A DNA stretch of 64,000 bases, from the NCBI GenBank assembly GCA_029851415.1, contig CM056744.1, forward strand, positions 101,899,338-101,963,337, read 5' to 3'. The position numbers and the translations under genes are program-made. This document shows positions 48,131-59,565 of this stretch, piece by piece. Every line of letters starts with the position of its first letter. Positions within the stretch are counted from its first letter, which is position 1. Below the pieces are notes generated by a model. It was not told the DNA's origin. It saw only the letters and a program-made list of their open reading frames with translations, and searched no databases. The DNA is from Eretmocerus hayati. Taxonomy: Eukaryota; Arthropoda; Insecta; Hymenoptera; Aphelinidae.

Positions 48131-50234
48131 GGTGGATCGGAATGGCGTGGAGGATCTTCTTCGAGGCGGCAACAGCGACCCGGAGCCAAGCTCATCCGGA
48201 ACGACGGCGAGGCGCCGGGCTCGGCTCACGAGTTCGGCGCCTTGTACTCACAAGGATTGATATTCTTAGTAAGTTTGAAAATTTGGAAAATGCATTATTA
48301 TTTCAAATTTTCCTTCATCATACAAATCATCTTGCCACTTGATCGTTATTTACATTCGCGTGGTCGGCGTCACGAGTTATTCGTTATTAGAGGTTATGTA
48401 AAACAGACTCTTCCCCTCAAACAGATAGTAATTGTAAAATCACAGTAAAATCTATCTGTTCAAGCTATTTACAGGAACTTCTCTCTTGATTGTATTCCTT
48501 TTTTAAACTATAGAAATATTATGATCTCTGTGGAAATGATTTTCTGCTTTTTTCTCCATCACTTAGAAGCGAATCTTTATATTTTAGCTAAGCTTATTCA
48601 TGTAATTAATTTCAGACCACACATTGTTGACTTGGCAACATGTCTCAATGCTGAAGGCAACACAAATTCATCCACTTGTTTGGCCATCATGAATATCACA
48701 TGACAGATTATTCAGCACCCGAGCCTAGTGACACCAATAGTTAATCATGATTGTGAAAACAAGTTACCTGACTCGAGTCAATTTGATAGTGAATTACAGA
48801 AGCTTAGACACAAGCTAAGAGGTGAAACAGATAAACAAAATCAGTCGATAGTAAGAGAGATAGCCCAGTGTAGATGCTGTTGGGGGCACAGCCTTGCTGT
48901 ATCGACTCCTTGATGTTCTTGACGAGGAAGCTTGGCTCACCCCAATACCACCCCAAGTTCACAGGTAAAGCATACAGCTAACCAATTCTCAAATGCATAT
49001 CTGATAATTAAGTTTGAATACTCCTACAAGATATTAATTTCAGGTTGTGGAAAAAATGTCCAAAAGTCGTCAAGTTCTTGGCAAAGAGAGTCCAAGTTGT
49101 CGCTTTAGCACACATGAATTCACTGATTTATAGGTCAAGGTGATGAGGATGTAGCACTGAGGGTTCAGACGTCACTTGAAGGCACGAATCAATCTCACTA
49201 TGTCATTAGAAAGTTGGTACCAAGTCACAGGTGAAGCATACCCCTAACCAATACTCAGTCTCATGGATGTACTCTCCATTGATGCAAAAATTCCCTCGAA
49301 CCATACCTCGCGGACTACTTTTCATCTCATCACTTTTCTGATACTTATCTGAATTTAAGGTAATTTTCTAGCATCAATCCCAATTTCAATAGGCTGCTAG
49401 CAATGATTTCTGAGTAGTAATATCAAAATAATAAGGGACTTGGAGATATTATTGAGAAATTGAATAATCCATATGGTGCCTGTTAAGAGCCAGAACGTGA
49501 TTGATTGATTGAGCGAGCCATCAATTGACGGAATTTTATCCTCACACTCGAACTTCTGGACAAAGCATTCAGTTTGGAGTCATTTTCGTTGAGGAATTGA
49601 TTACCAAAGGCCTCTCTGTTAGTTTGGAAATTTTTCAATTTATTCGAAATCTACGCGCTTCCGGATAGCCTAACCCTCCTCAATACTGGTATGGTTAGGT
49701 TGTGTTGATAACAGCCGAACACCCTGCCCCGCCTCCTCGCTTCTCGTCATGCTTTCGTCACTTGCCACTTGCCAAACCTTTTTTAGTTGACAAGAAGCGG
49801 GCATCATTTTTTTCTATCACTGCTCTATGAAGTCAGTCAACCTTTTGTTGCTCAAGGGTTTGTCGGCTCAGTTGTTCATTCAAATCTGTTCCTTCTATAT
49901 TGAAGCATTAAAAATAGGCACCTTCTGAATATCCGCAACTAATCTGAGAAATGGAGGTAAGGTGATGGCTCTTGGTGTCCTTTTTTTTCATTAGTACCCC
50001 GGTGCATGCCAGTTTCTTTTTGATACGTACAAATGTGAACATACAAATTCATGAAAGTTTGAACATGGTTATGCATAGTGGACAGAAGCAACTGCATTCA
50101 CTTTTCTCAAATCAACGTTTATTACTGTAAATGATTCATTGGAGTTGACTGTTTAGCATCGCTATTTAGTTTGATTCTTTTTCATAAGCGTAGACTTGTA
50201 GAGTCAAGATACTTTCATTGTTCAATGTAAACAC
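48131..50234. other. Spacer, no gene recognised
   Basis: About 2.1 kb. The first 130 bp is GC-rich (ends near TTGTACTCACAAGG), then AT-rich. An ATGGAG followed by GTAAGG at about 49951 could be a minimal first exon of the integrase gene (in frame with its acceptor at 50707), but this is speculative. Confidence 0.45.
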
Positions 50235-50490
50235 CACCCCAAATTTGATGTTCCAACGTTCCACAATCAAAAAGTGATCACATACTCAGAGTCATAGAAA
50301 GGTGTGATTTGATGCCATGAATCAACTTGCAACATTTTTTGGGACATAAATTTAACATTAGAAATTTTTGTATTAGAAATCAGCTACTGATGACGTAGCA
50401 TAGCCAAAGGTCTTTTATGGGCTCAAGATCATCCTGCTCAAAATTGCTTTTGCCCTCAGTGTACAAGCTGGAGTTATTCACTGATCAGTC
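50235..50490 (+). repeat. Dispersed repeat related to the kinase-intron inverted repeat
   Basis: Aligns along about 240 bp with 62140-62378 and with the complement of 62697-62935: CAATCAAAAAGTGATC, TTTGATGCCATGAATCAACTTGCAAC, CATAAATTTAACA and GGGCTCAAGATCATCCTGCTC are shared with small changes. Contains a conserved hydrophobic frame (see finding). Confidence 0.75.
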
Positions 50491-50707
50491 GATATAGTCT
50501 ACAATCATGTCACTGTCAAAACATTTTAAGACTTGTCTCATGAAACTGATTACAACCAACTCTTTATAGAATTTTTCCAAACAAGTAGTGTCATCTTTTA
50601 ATCCTGTCCAATTTTGCAAATGAATGAAGTGGATTGTTCATACACCCTTCATAAATCTACTTTCCCAATGTTTTTGAGCCAGTACTTATGAAGGCCATTT
50701 TTTCCAG

Positions 50708-51850
50708 CAATTGCATCGGTGGATTACAGAGTATTTCAATTTGAATGCTACACACGACGAAATCATCTTGCTTCTCCAGAAGAATCATGGAAAAAGGATG
50801 TCTCTGAGTTCTCTTAAACAACATCTCCGACTTCTTGGACTGCGAAGAAGAAATATCCAAGAAAGTGACATGAATGATATCTGCTCAGCAATTGCTCAAG
50901 AATTGCAATCGTGTGGATGTGACTTGGGTTATCGTGGGCTCTGGTACAAGCTCCGACATACACACAACCTACAAGTGAAGAGGGAGACTGTCTACTTCCT
51001 ACTTTCAGTTGCTGACCCAGCAGGTATGGCTAGAAGGAGAGCAAATAGACTGTTACGTCGCGAATATGATGGTCATGGGCCGAATTTTATCTGGCATATT
51101 GATGGATACGACAAGCTCAAGCCTTATGGCTTCTGTATACATGGGGCAATTGATGGGTTCTCCAGGTACATCAAGTGGCTTCGTACCTCTACCACGAATA
51201 ATAATCCACGAGTTACTGGTCGTTATTACCTCGAGGCTGTCGCAGAAACGCAAGGGGTGCCGACGTTGGTTAGATTCGATTATGGCACTGAAAATGTCAT
51301 AATAGAAACTCTACAATCTAGTCTACGGGAAGAACATGAAGACAACTTATCAGGAGACAATAGTTTCCTGTACGGCGAAAGCACTCATAATCAACGCATC
51401 GAATCTTACTGGGGTCAAATGAGGAAACATTCTATGAACTTTTACATCGAATTCTTCAAATCTATGAAAGACCAAAGGCTTTTCAACGGTTCTCAAGAAG
51501 AAATAAAATGTCTGCAGTTTTGTTTCGGCCCTTTGATCCAGTATGATTTGGATCAAACTAGAATTTTGTGGAACAAGCATTATATTAGGAAACAACGCCA
51601 CAAAGTTCACCACGGTAAACCTTACTCAATGTACCATTTGCCAGAAATGTATGGAGTAGAAGACCACATAAAACCAGTAAATTTGAGAGCTGTTGATGAC
51701 CTTATGGAAGAGTTTACTGACGAACCGCAGATCTATGACCCAACTTTTGCGCAGCTTGCGCTCGAAGCTATTCCTGATTTAGTCACGCCAACTACTGCTG
51801 ATGACGCTCTGGATCTCTACTGCCGTCTTAAAGAAGCCATGGGAATTTAG
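50708..51850 (+). CDS. Integrase-core (DDE) protein, transposase-derived, probable 3' exon
   Basis: About 380 residues without a stop. A helix-turn-helix-like N-terminus (THDEIILLLQKNHG...SLSSLKQHLRLLGLRRR) is followed by an rve-type integrase core with WHIDG (Asp near residue 131), RFDYGTEN (Asp near 190) and NQRIESYWG (Glu near 231), a complete DDE triad for strand transfer. The order and motifs match the widespread metazoan integrase-core proteins thought to derive from IS3-like eukaryotic transposons. No ATG opens the frame: an in-frame TGA lies at 50675, but TTTTTTCCAG just before 50708 is a strong splice acceptor, so at least one upstream exon is expected. The intact frame suggests an active element or a domesticated gene. 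No terminal inverted repeats were found. Confidence 0.85.
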   Translation, partial: QLHRWITEYFNLNATHDEIILLLQKNHGKRMSLSSLKQHLRLLGLRRRNIQESDMNDICSAIAQELQSCGCDLGYRGLWYKLRHTHNLQVKRETVYFLLSVADPAGMARRRANRLLRREYDGHGPNFIWHIDGYDKLKPYGFCIHGAIDGFSRYIKWLRTSTTNNNPRVTGRYYLEAVAETQGVPTLVRFDYGTENVIIETLQSSLREEHEDNLSGDNSFLYGESTHNQRIESYWGQMRKHSMNFYIEFFKSMKDQRLFNGSQEEIKCLQFCFGPLIQYDLDQTRILWNKHYIRKQRHKVHHGKPYSMYHLPEMYGVEDHIKPVNLRAVDDLMEEFTDEPQIYDPTFAQLALEAIPDLVTPTTADDALDLYCRLKEAMGI

Positions 51851-54480
51851 AATTACTGTGGAGTGCCATATTTGTTCTTTCTCCATCGAGAAATTGTAAA
51901 AAAAAATGTTATTAGATCAATATTGTGATATATTCAGACCGATCTCGCTGGAATCGTACTACCGTCAATCTATATTTCGAGCTACAGAGCTTTCAAGGCA
52001 GGCTCTACGAAAGAGTTCATCGTCCGAATGAAAACATGAATACGTAGTTACATCCTCGCGATCTTTACAGTTTGACCGTGCTGTTAATCGCTTTAACGAA
52101 CTTCTAGGGCTTTTTAGGTCAGATCACACTTCCGGTCAATACTTTGAAAATACCTGAAAATTAAAAGTTTGAACCAGAAAGTTCGACTTCTGCTGCCTTG
52201 TTGATCCGTAGCAACTCTAGCTTAGCTTATTTTGTAGCTTATTTCGGGAATTTGAATTACTCTTTGATATTTCTTTTCTGCGGTACAAGTCAAGTCAAAT
52301 TTATGGGGGAGTTCATAGGAATTGGATCAACAGGCAGACCTCTGGAAGTTAGACACGAGTAGATGAATTGAAGGGATTTAGAAAGCATCTGAAAGTACAA
52401 GTCAAGAGCTCCAAAGTCTGTTCTCGAAATTTATTTTAGGTTGTTTCCGGTCCGAGCTATGACGGTTTCTGTAGAGGAAGATTTTCCTCGCAGAGTTCCA
52501 AAATTCAGTTTTGTCGGTTTTACCTCTATGTACACACCAAACAGATTCTGTATGGAATCATAACTCTTATTCGATCATGTGAATCTTCATACAAATTTGT
52601 AGCTACCACATTTCTGAAATCGATTTTGACGAATCATAGGTGATCTCGTTTTATATGCTTGAATGGATAATCATAATGAGTTTATTCTGGATTGAATCGC
52701 ACCTTTGATTCAGTAAATTAATCATGGTATCAAGAAGATTCAATTAATTTTACTTTATACCGATGAGGTAGATCTCATGGATATAGTGAAAAGAAAGATC
52801 TAACTAAACTTAAATATGAATGAAATTAATTAAAGACTCCATCAAACAATAGCTACTTGTTTTGTGAGTTAAGGCCCTTCTCCTCATTGAATTGTAGTTG
52901 AATTTGTTTTCTCAATTATTCTAATCATACTGAGAACAAAATAGATTGAGTTTATCGCATTGGCACGGCTTTAGTAATCATGTAAACATCATAACAAAGC
53001 ATACTTGATGATTTTCCTCGGAAAATTTCTTCGCTTTGTGCAAATTACACACCAGAGATTATCCAAATGAGAAGAGAATATGGTCCCATCTACGGCCATT
53101 CATCCAAGATGTTAAAAGTTTTCAACCATAGTTTGTTTTGCCTTTTATTGAACTTATTCGAAAATAGTTACCTCAACTCATCATACGTACTCAACCCTCA
53201 ATTGTATTCTCTCCTGTTGTTTTTTACACTCTTCGCGATGAGTCAACAAATTTTCACGTCTTTCACTGTCCGCGTAGCAATGGAAAAGCGGTTTCGAGTG
53301 TCAGTTGAAATCTTAGAGGCTTTCCAACCGGGAAATCACACATTTTTCACGATTTCATAGCGTGACTAAAACACGTTCGCTGTATCGGGCCCCACCGGGA
53401 AAGACCCCGCGATTATTCAGTTTTCAATCTTTGCTGATTCAAATTGTACATCGAAAAATTCTATCAGTCATAAGAATCTATCCATAGTGATAATGTCATC
53501 AATGAGCCGAAAACGAGTTTAACCCAATCAAGGGCGTCTTTACTGGAATGTGAAAGTCCAGTTCATGGCTGAAATGAAGTTACGATGAAGCGGCGTCGCA
53601 GCTAATGTGTTAATATCGGTATTCATTGTCCATTTCCAATTTTTTTCTGATATTAATTATGTCCTTATTGTGATATCCAGGCTAATCATATGAGACGGAA
53701 CTGAATCCAAAATTTCCAGCGTTTTCGAAAAAATCAAATCCTCCATCGGTGATCGTCATCCTGTTCATAGAGATCGACCTGTAACCACATGGAGTGGCGA
53801 GGAATCCTCAAAGCAAAGTTGCCCAAAAGTAATGACACAAGCCTAAATTAGCTTGACTTTCTATCGCAATTATCTTCTGCGTATAATGAATAATTTTTCA
53901 AAATCAACTAGTATCGCATTTTCCCTCAGACTGTGTTTCGAATAAAATCAACCAATCCTTGCTTGCCAAGCTCAAATACATCACTGTGAAAGATTGGTTG
54001 AATTTTGACCAGTGGTCGAATTTTTCATTAAGATCTTGGCAGAAGAACCAATTGGTGAAAACCGATTCGCTGTAATTGGAGATTTTTAGTATGATACATT
54101 GATTTGAGTGGAAAAATTACGGATAAATATCTTGTCACGAATACAATAACCTTTTCTCTTTGAGAAAGTAATTAGTAAAGTCTTCACGAACCATAATAGC
54201 ACACAAATCAAAATTCAAATTTCAACTTTGTTGCAAAATTTTCGTGACTATTTTTCACTAATAACGCCATAACTCGAAAACAACTTCCGAAACGCTAAAT
54301 TAATTACACACGGATGCTTGTCCATAAATCCCGGCGTTATTCGCGGTGCAAAATGATGGGTTTTGCAAATATCCCGGGTAATAGGCATTTTCTCAAAACA
54401 ACTCAGGGGTCAAACTTGTAGAACGCGAAATTTTCTATAAATGATGCCATTCAAATTTCTCGAAAAACTTGATCGAGCCT
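51851..54480. other. Spacer, no gene recognised
   Basis: 2.6 kb, AT-rich. Holds the second copy of the 28.5-kb dispersed repeat (53.39-53.60 kb) and at 53982-54077 a small segment with CACTGTGAAAGATTGGTTGA related to the termini of the inner foldback at 16.6 kb. A frame at 53067-53360 has hydrophobic stretches but no recognised family. Confidence 0.5.
53390..53605 (+). repeat. Dispersed repeat, copy 2 of 2
   Basis: Diverged counterpart of 28490-28710 in the same orientation. Confidence 0.6.
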
Positions 54481-54494
54481 CCGTTTCTGAAATA

Positions 54495-55200
54495 TGACCA
54501 ATTATACATCTTTCAAATATCTACAAAAAAGTATTCATGCAAAATTCTGTCAAACTTCCTCTCTAAACCTGTTGGAGTCAATTTTGACTCCAAGGGATTC
54601 AGATTCGTGCGACTCCAAGCTTTGAGTCGCACGAATCTGACTCCAAGTGAGTCAAATTTGACTCACTTGGAGTGAAATTCAAGTGAAGCTCACTCCAACG
54701 AGTTAAGCATGTCATGAACTCCAAGTCACGATTAAAAATATTGCACTGCCAAAACTAATATTGATCCAATCTCAGACACAATAGGTTTCTGAGCAATGAT
54801 CAGTATAACACATTTTGTAGATTTTTTGGGGATCTACAAAAAAGTATCTATGCAAAATTCTGTTAATTTTCATGGATTCCAAGTCACGATCAAAAATGTC
54901 ACACTGCCAAAACTAATATTGATCATATTTCAGAAACAGTATGTTTCTCAGCAATGATCTATATGACAAATTTTATAGATCTTTCAAAGATCTACAAAAA
55001 AGTTTCGATGCAAAATTCTGTAAAACTTCATGAATTCCAACTTATGATCAAAAGTGCTGCACTGCCAAAAATAATATCGATCTTATCTTAGAAACAGTAG
55101 CTTTCTGAGCAATGATCTATATGACAAATTTTATAGATCTTTTAAAGATCTACAAAAAAGTATTTATGCAAAATTATGCTAAATGGCACGGATTCCAAGT
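54495..55200 (+). repeat. 158-bp tandem repeat array
   Basis: Units start at CATGAACTCCAAGTC-like sequence at 54713, 54871, 55029 and (partial) 55187, an exact 158-bp period with only substitutions. Each ends with TCTACAAAAAAGTATNNATGCAAAATTCTGT. A partial earlier unit (54495-54560) is separated from the array by the palindromic insertion. Confidence 0.92.
54571..54699. mobile_element. Palindromic insertion, 129 bp
   Basis: Bounded by GTTGGAGT and ACTCCAAC and built from repeated ACTCCAAG/CTTGGAGT blocks. Contains a 15-bp perfect stem (54601-54615 with 54624-54638, 8-nt loop) and a 32-bp perfect palindrome (54641-54672, CTCCAAGTGAGTCAAA then its complement). It lies within the 158-bp array. 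Confidence 0.8.
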
Positions 55201-58200
55201 TATCAGCGATTTACTGATTTTTTGATCTTAAAGGCGTGGAAAATTGACCTTTGACCCCTGCCTACTCCCTAGAGTTATCAACCGATCTGTCTACATATTT
55301 AACCCAGCATTCTACTCATCGTCAAGTTCCATAATCCGTTGACTCCCCACTTTACCCCGATCGACATGTCCCGTTTGCAAAATCGTTAATCAATAATCAA
55401 TTTTCTCGAAAACCGTGCGGGTTACGTGTCTACATATTTGGGATCGTTCAATTTCAGCTGTGATCTACATAATATGTTGAATTCAAAACTTTACCCCTTT
55501 GGACCAACGAATCGGCCGTGGCAGACTGGACTAATATAAGCCCAGATTAATCGCGCGTAACGTTTCCCGGCCGAAGTTAAACTTTCCTGAGGAATTTGTT
55601 AGAACAAGTTTTCCAAGAAACTTCGCACTTGAGAAGTTTAATCTATTGAGTTTCCTCATGAAATTCCATATTATCAGAGATCAGAGATGATTGCGGAAAA
55701 CCACAATGTCGATTTAAAAATGGTCAATAACAACAAATGTCGGGATTTACGAGCAAGTGACCTGCTTGGGCAATCGATTTAGTGGCTCAAAACACGTAAA
55801 AGTACGCTTCCGATCATTCTAAAACACGGGTTATTATTAGATGCACTTCTCAGAGCCCGGGCTTTTTGGAAATGCAACCAATGGTTGGAGATTATTACAA
55901 CCAACTGGCGGAAGTTTTTGGTTTTTTTTACCACCTGGTTGAAGTTTTCCTATGAAATCTGAAATATCACATTGACGCGGTTCCCACAAAAGTTTGGATG
56001 CCACAAAATTGAGCTGAGTATTACTAAAACTGTTAAGATCGGCAAAAGTAAATACACATTGAGGTGACACTCGATCCTGATTTTCGGTTTTCGGTTGGGC
56101 CACCCCTCTACATCACAACTTTAGGGTGAAAAAAGACGAAAGCAATTCTTCCAGATTTTTAGAGACAGCCCTTATAGTGCCTATTGTGACATTTCGTTCT
56201 GATCCTAGTGGCCATTTTTTATTCCAGACAGTTTTGATTGAGTTATTTGCATCTGCTGTGCATGGGCGTTCTTCAAGGCCTTCGTTGGGAGTATATTCGA
56301 TCGATAGCCAGTGTGATTCCCCCCAAAATAAGGACTTGAGGAAGTGGATTCGATGTAGCAGGACCAGAATCACAGCATGGACAAACGATAACAACATTCA
56401 AGTTACCAATTACGCGAACGTGTATACACTATAGTTTCTTTCGATGTTTTTTTGGACCCCTAAAAATGTAATATCTGAGACAGAACACGATCCAAGGAAG
56501 GAAATATGTTTTTTCACGCATTCTCAAACGTAGAATCCGAATCCGTTATCCAGTTATCAGTTTTGTCCCGAACCTTCAAGTTTTTTTTCTGGACAGAAAA
56601 AATTCATTCATGAATATACTTCTCAGAATTCGTACTTTGGATTTCTTTATCCCTTTAACCAGTTGTGTTTCTCGTCCTATTACATCAAGTTGACTTCCTC
56701 GAGTGGTCATTTTGAACAAAATTTTACTGACTATCGGTTAAAAATACGCCCACAGACGTTAGTGCATACGCAGCATATGCAAATAACTAGATCAAAATTG
56801 TCTGAAAGAGTCAAAATGACCATGGAAATCAGAACAGAATGTCAAAATGGGCACACTACGGGCTGTCCCTAAAAATCTAGGAAGAATCGCTTTCCTTTTT
56901 TCCGCTCTACAGTTGGGATTTATAAGGTGGCCCGATCGTTAATCAAATAATGGAGAATATAAGTGTCATCCTAATACAAAAGTTAGCGAGGACCAAAAAT
57001 GAATCCCACATGAAGAGCCGTCAAAAAGCGCCGATAGAAGTCGGGTTGCCATTAATCAGGCGGCCTGTTACTGCTACGAGCGCGGTGAGTTCAAATAACA
57101 CATTACGAACAACTCTATATACACTACCTTTTTCACTACTGTTTACAGATTTATTGGTCATTCACTTGTAACTTCATTGGTTCCCCTCCTTCCTTGTCTT
57201 TTCGTGCATTCTATAACTTATACTTATGCGAGATCTCGTCACGGAGAGAGATTCTAGGCAAATATTTGACATTCGTCAGACTCGATTTTGTGAAAAAAGT
57301 CATTGTCTCACATCAATTCTATGGTTTAGATCTGCCTCCTCCTGATTCCGTAGAATGATTCGTTTTGACTCAGATAAATGATAATTGTTCCAATTTTACA
57401 AAGTAGTATGAGGCTCTACTTTTGAAAATGGGAACAAGTCGCACTTATCTGAATCTGAACAGACCATTCTCAGAATTTAGGGGAAGGTAGATCTAAACCA
57501 TAGAATTGCGATGAGAAGACGATTTCTTGAAAAAGGTAAGTATTTAACGAGCGATGAATATTTTCGTGACGAGAACCGAGATCAGACAGGGTATAGAGCT
57601 TCTGCAACCTCTTCCGAAAGAGATAATGGCATAAGGACTCCTGCGCCATTTGCAGAATTCTTTTCTCAAGTCTCTGTTTACGATTTTCCACAAGTTAGTT
57701 ATGAGTGATCAAAAGAATTTCTCAATGGACCGGTAAAACAAGAAGAGGCGCCCAGTAGTGAATTTCCGCGATAGAACTAATTGCTCGCGATTCCGGGGTG
57801 AACTTTTGAAAACTTGTGAAATTGAAGTCAGGTGTCAGGTTTGTCTGAAGATGCATATAAGGAAACTACGGCCAATGGAATTAAAACCCCATATTTACGA
57901 AGTCGTCAAGACTCTCAAAAATAATCTACAAGATGCCGTAGATATATCGATGCTATCGTAATGTCCGTAGAGATTAGGAATAAGCGATTGAAATTGAAAA
58001 ATTGTTGGTTTTTGTCTCTACGATTGCCATGAAACTTTCATGCAGAATTTTTCACAGTATGTTACAGGTCAAGTAGCGGAAACGCTAGAATTTTTGAGTC
58101 GTGGAAAACTGCGTTCCTGTTACGAGACCTATACGTTCGTTGATTATAGATCCAACGTATAAACAAAGAAGTAGACCTGATGTTTGTAGCGATTCCGATA

Positions 58201-59565
58201 TGTTTTTGTTACCGAGGGCTCTTCAAGAACGCAGCTGCTGCCGTCATGGTCGAACGAAAAAGTCAGTGATCAAATGAAGAACATTTATTTTACAAAACAA
58301 ATGCAGCGTCAATTCAATAAACTGGATATTTTCAGGTATGGGGTGATGAAAACGTATTCTATCGAGAGAATCTATCGCTCTAAAATGACGACCTGTCGGT
58401 ATGAAGGTGGTAATGTCGATCACAACCCCATACGTAATTTTGCACAGCGAAAATGATCAGAATATAGGCTCCGATTTGACACCTGAGCCTCTTAGAATTT
58501 GCAACTATAATGATCATCTAACAACTATTTTTTACTCAACCTTCGACTTTACGGAGACTACGGGTGGGAAAAAATTTGAAATACATTTTGAAAAAAATTA
58601 TTGATATCTTGTTGACAACGATTGTGACTGATAAGAGATGTCAATAACTTGAGATTTTCTGAAAAAAAATCAAAATACGCAAATATCGGCATTGACAATT
58701 TTTGCCAGCTAATTAGGGACGTTAATATAGATGTTCGATTAGAGTTACGAAAAATTCTGCCATCTATTTACGTTTCAAATTGTTTTCTTTCCAATTATCT
58801 TTGAAATTCAAAATATCGTTTGAATTTCAAAAGATTATTATTGGGATTCGATAAATCACTTTTTGAGATTAATGAAACTAAGGCAAAGTAGTTGAGTCGT
58901 TGTGGAATGGATTTCTACTGTACTGAAAAAAAAACATTAGTTCATTATTTGCCCGCATACGATATCCATCGCTCAAAAATTTCATAGAGACCCGTAGTTG
59001 TTGCCAACGATTCCTGTCATTTGTGAATGGCGTTGAGTTGCGAATAAGCTGCCAGTAGCGAAAATTTTTATTTTCACAGGTAAATCATAACTGTGATTTG
59101 CTAAGGTTTTCGTGAAGATTCGAAAGAATTATTTTGTAACGATTCATCGAAAAATTGATCACTAATGGGGATACAGAACAAATCTGCAAGTCAGTAAAGC
59201 CTTCATTGATTTATACTTTCTTATTTCCTTTATGTTGTTTCATTTTCTGAAAGCGCAAAATTCTTTCGAACATCAAGTGAAATTTCACAAGTATCTCACT
59301 TTGACTCATTTAAATACATGTTCTCGCTGATTTTGAAGATTAGAACAAAATGTAACATGAGCTGAAATACGTGAATAGAGATTAAAATGTGCCATTAAGA
59401 GCTTTCTTCATGCAGGTTGAATATCCAGCCTTCTGCAACTGATGGAGTCGTTACGATTAAAATCCAATCTGGTAAAATATACCTGGAATAAAAGAAAACA
59501 TACATGTAACAAATGTGAATTTCATACTCATCAAAGTGGTAAACTATATGCAGGAAACTCACAGC
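55201..59565. other. Spacer, no gene recognised
   Basis: 4.4 kb, AT-rich. Includes CAACCAATGGTTGG / ACAACCAACTGGCGG / CCACCTGGTTGAAG motifs at 55870-55955, related to those in the 16.6-17.7 kb foldback, and the foldback at 57.2-57.6 kb. The last part (about 59.2-59.56 kb) should hold the kinase 3' untranslated region. No other gene recognised. Confidence 0.5.
57195..57615. mobile_element. Foldback element, ~0.42 kb
   Basis: Inverted arms around ~57412. CAATTCTATGGTTTAGATCT (57324-57343) pairs exactly with its complement near 57492-57511, and CAGATAAATGATAATTGTTCC with GGGAACAAGTCGCACTTATCTG. Outer similarity (CTCGTCACG / CGTGACGAG) extends to about 57230 and 57580 and weakly beyond. No coding content. 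Confidence 0.78.

Noticed and set aside
53067..53360. Possible small membrane protein
   Set aside because: Hydrophobic stretches only, in AT-rich DNA where such frames are expected by chance; no promoter or homologous copy seen.
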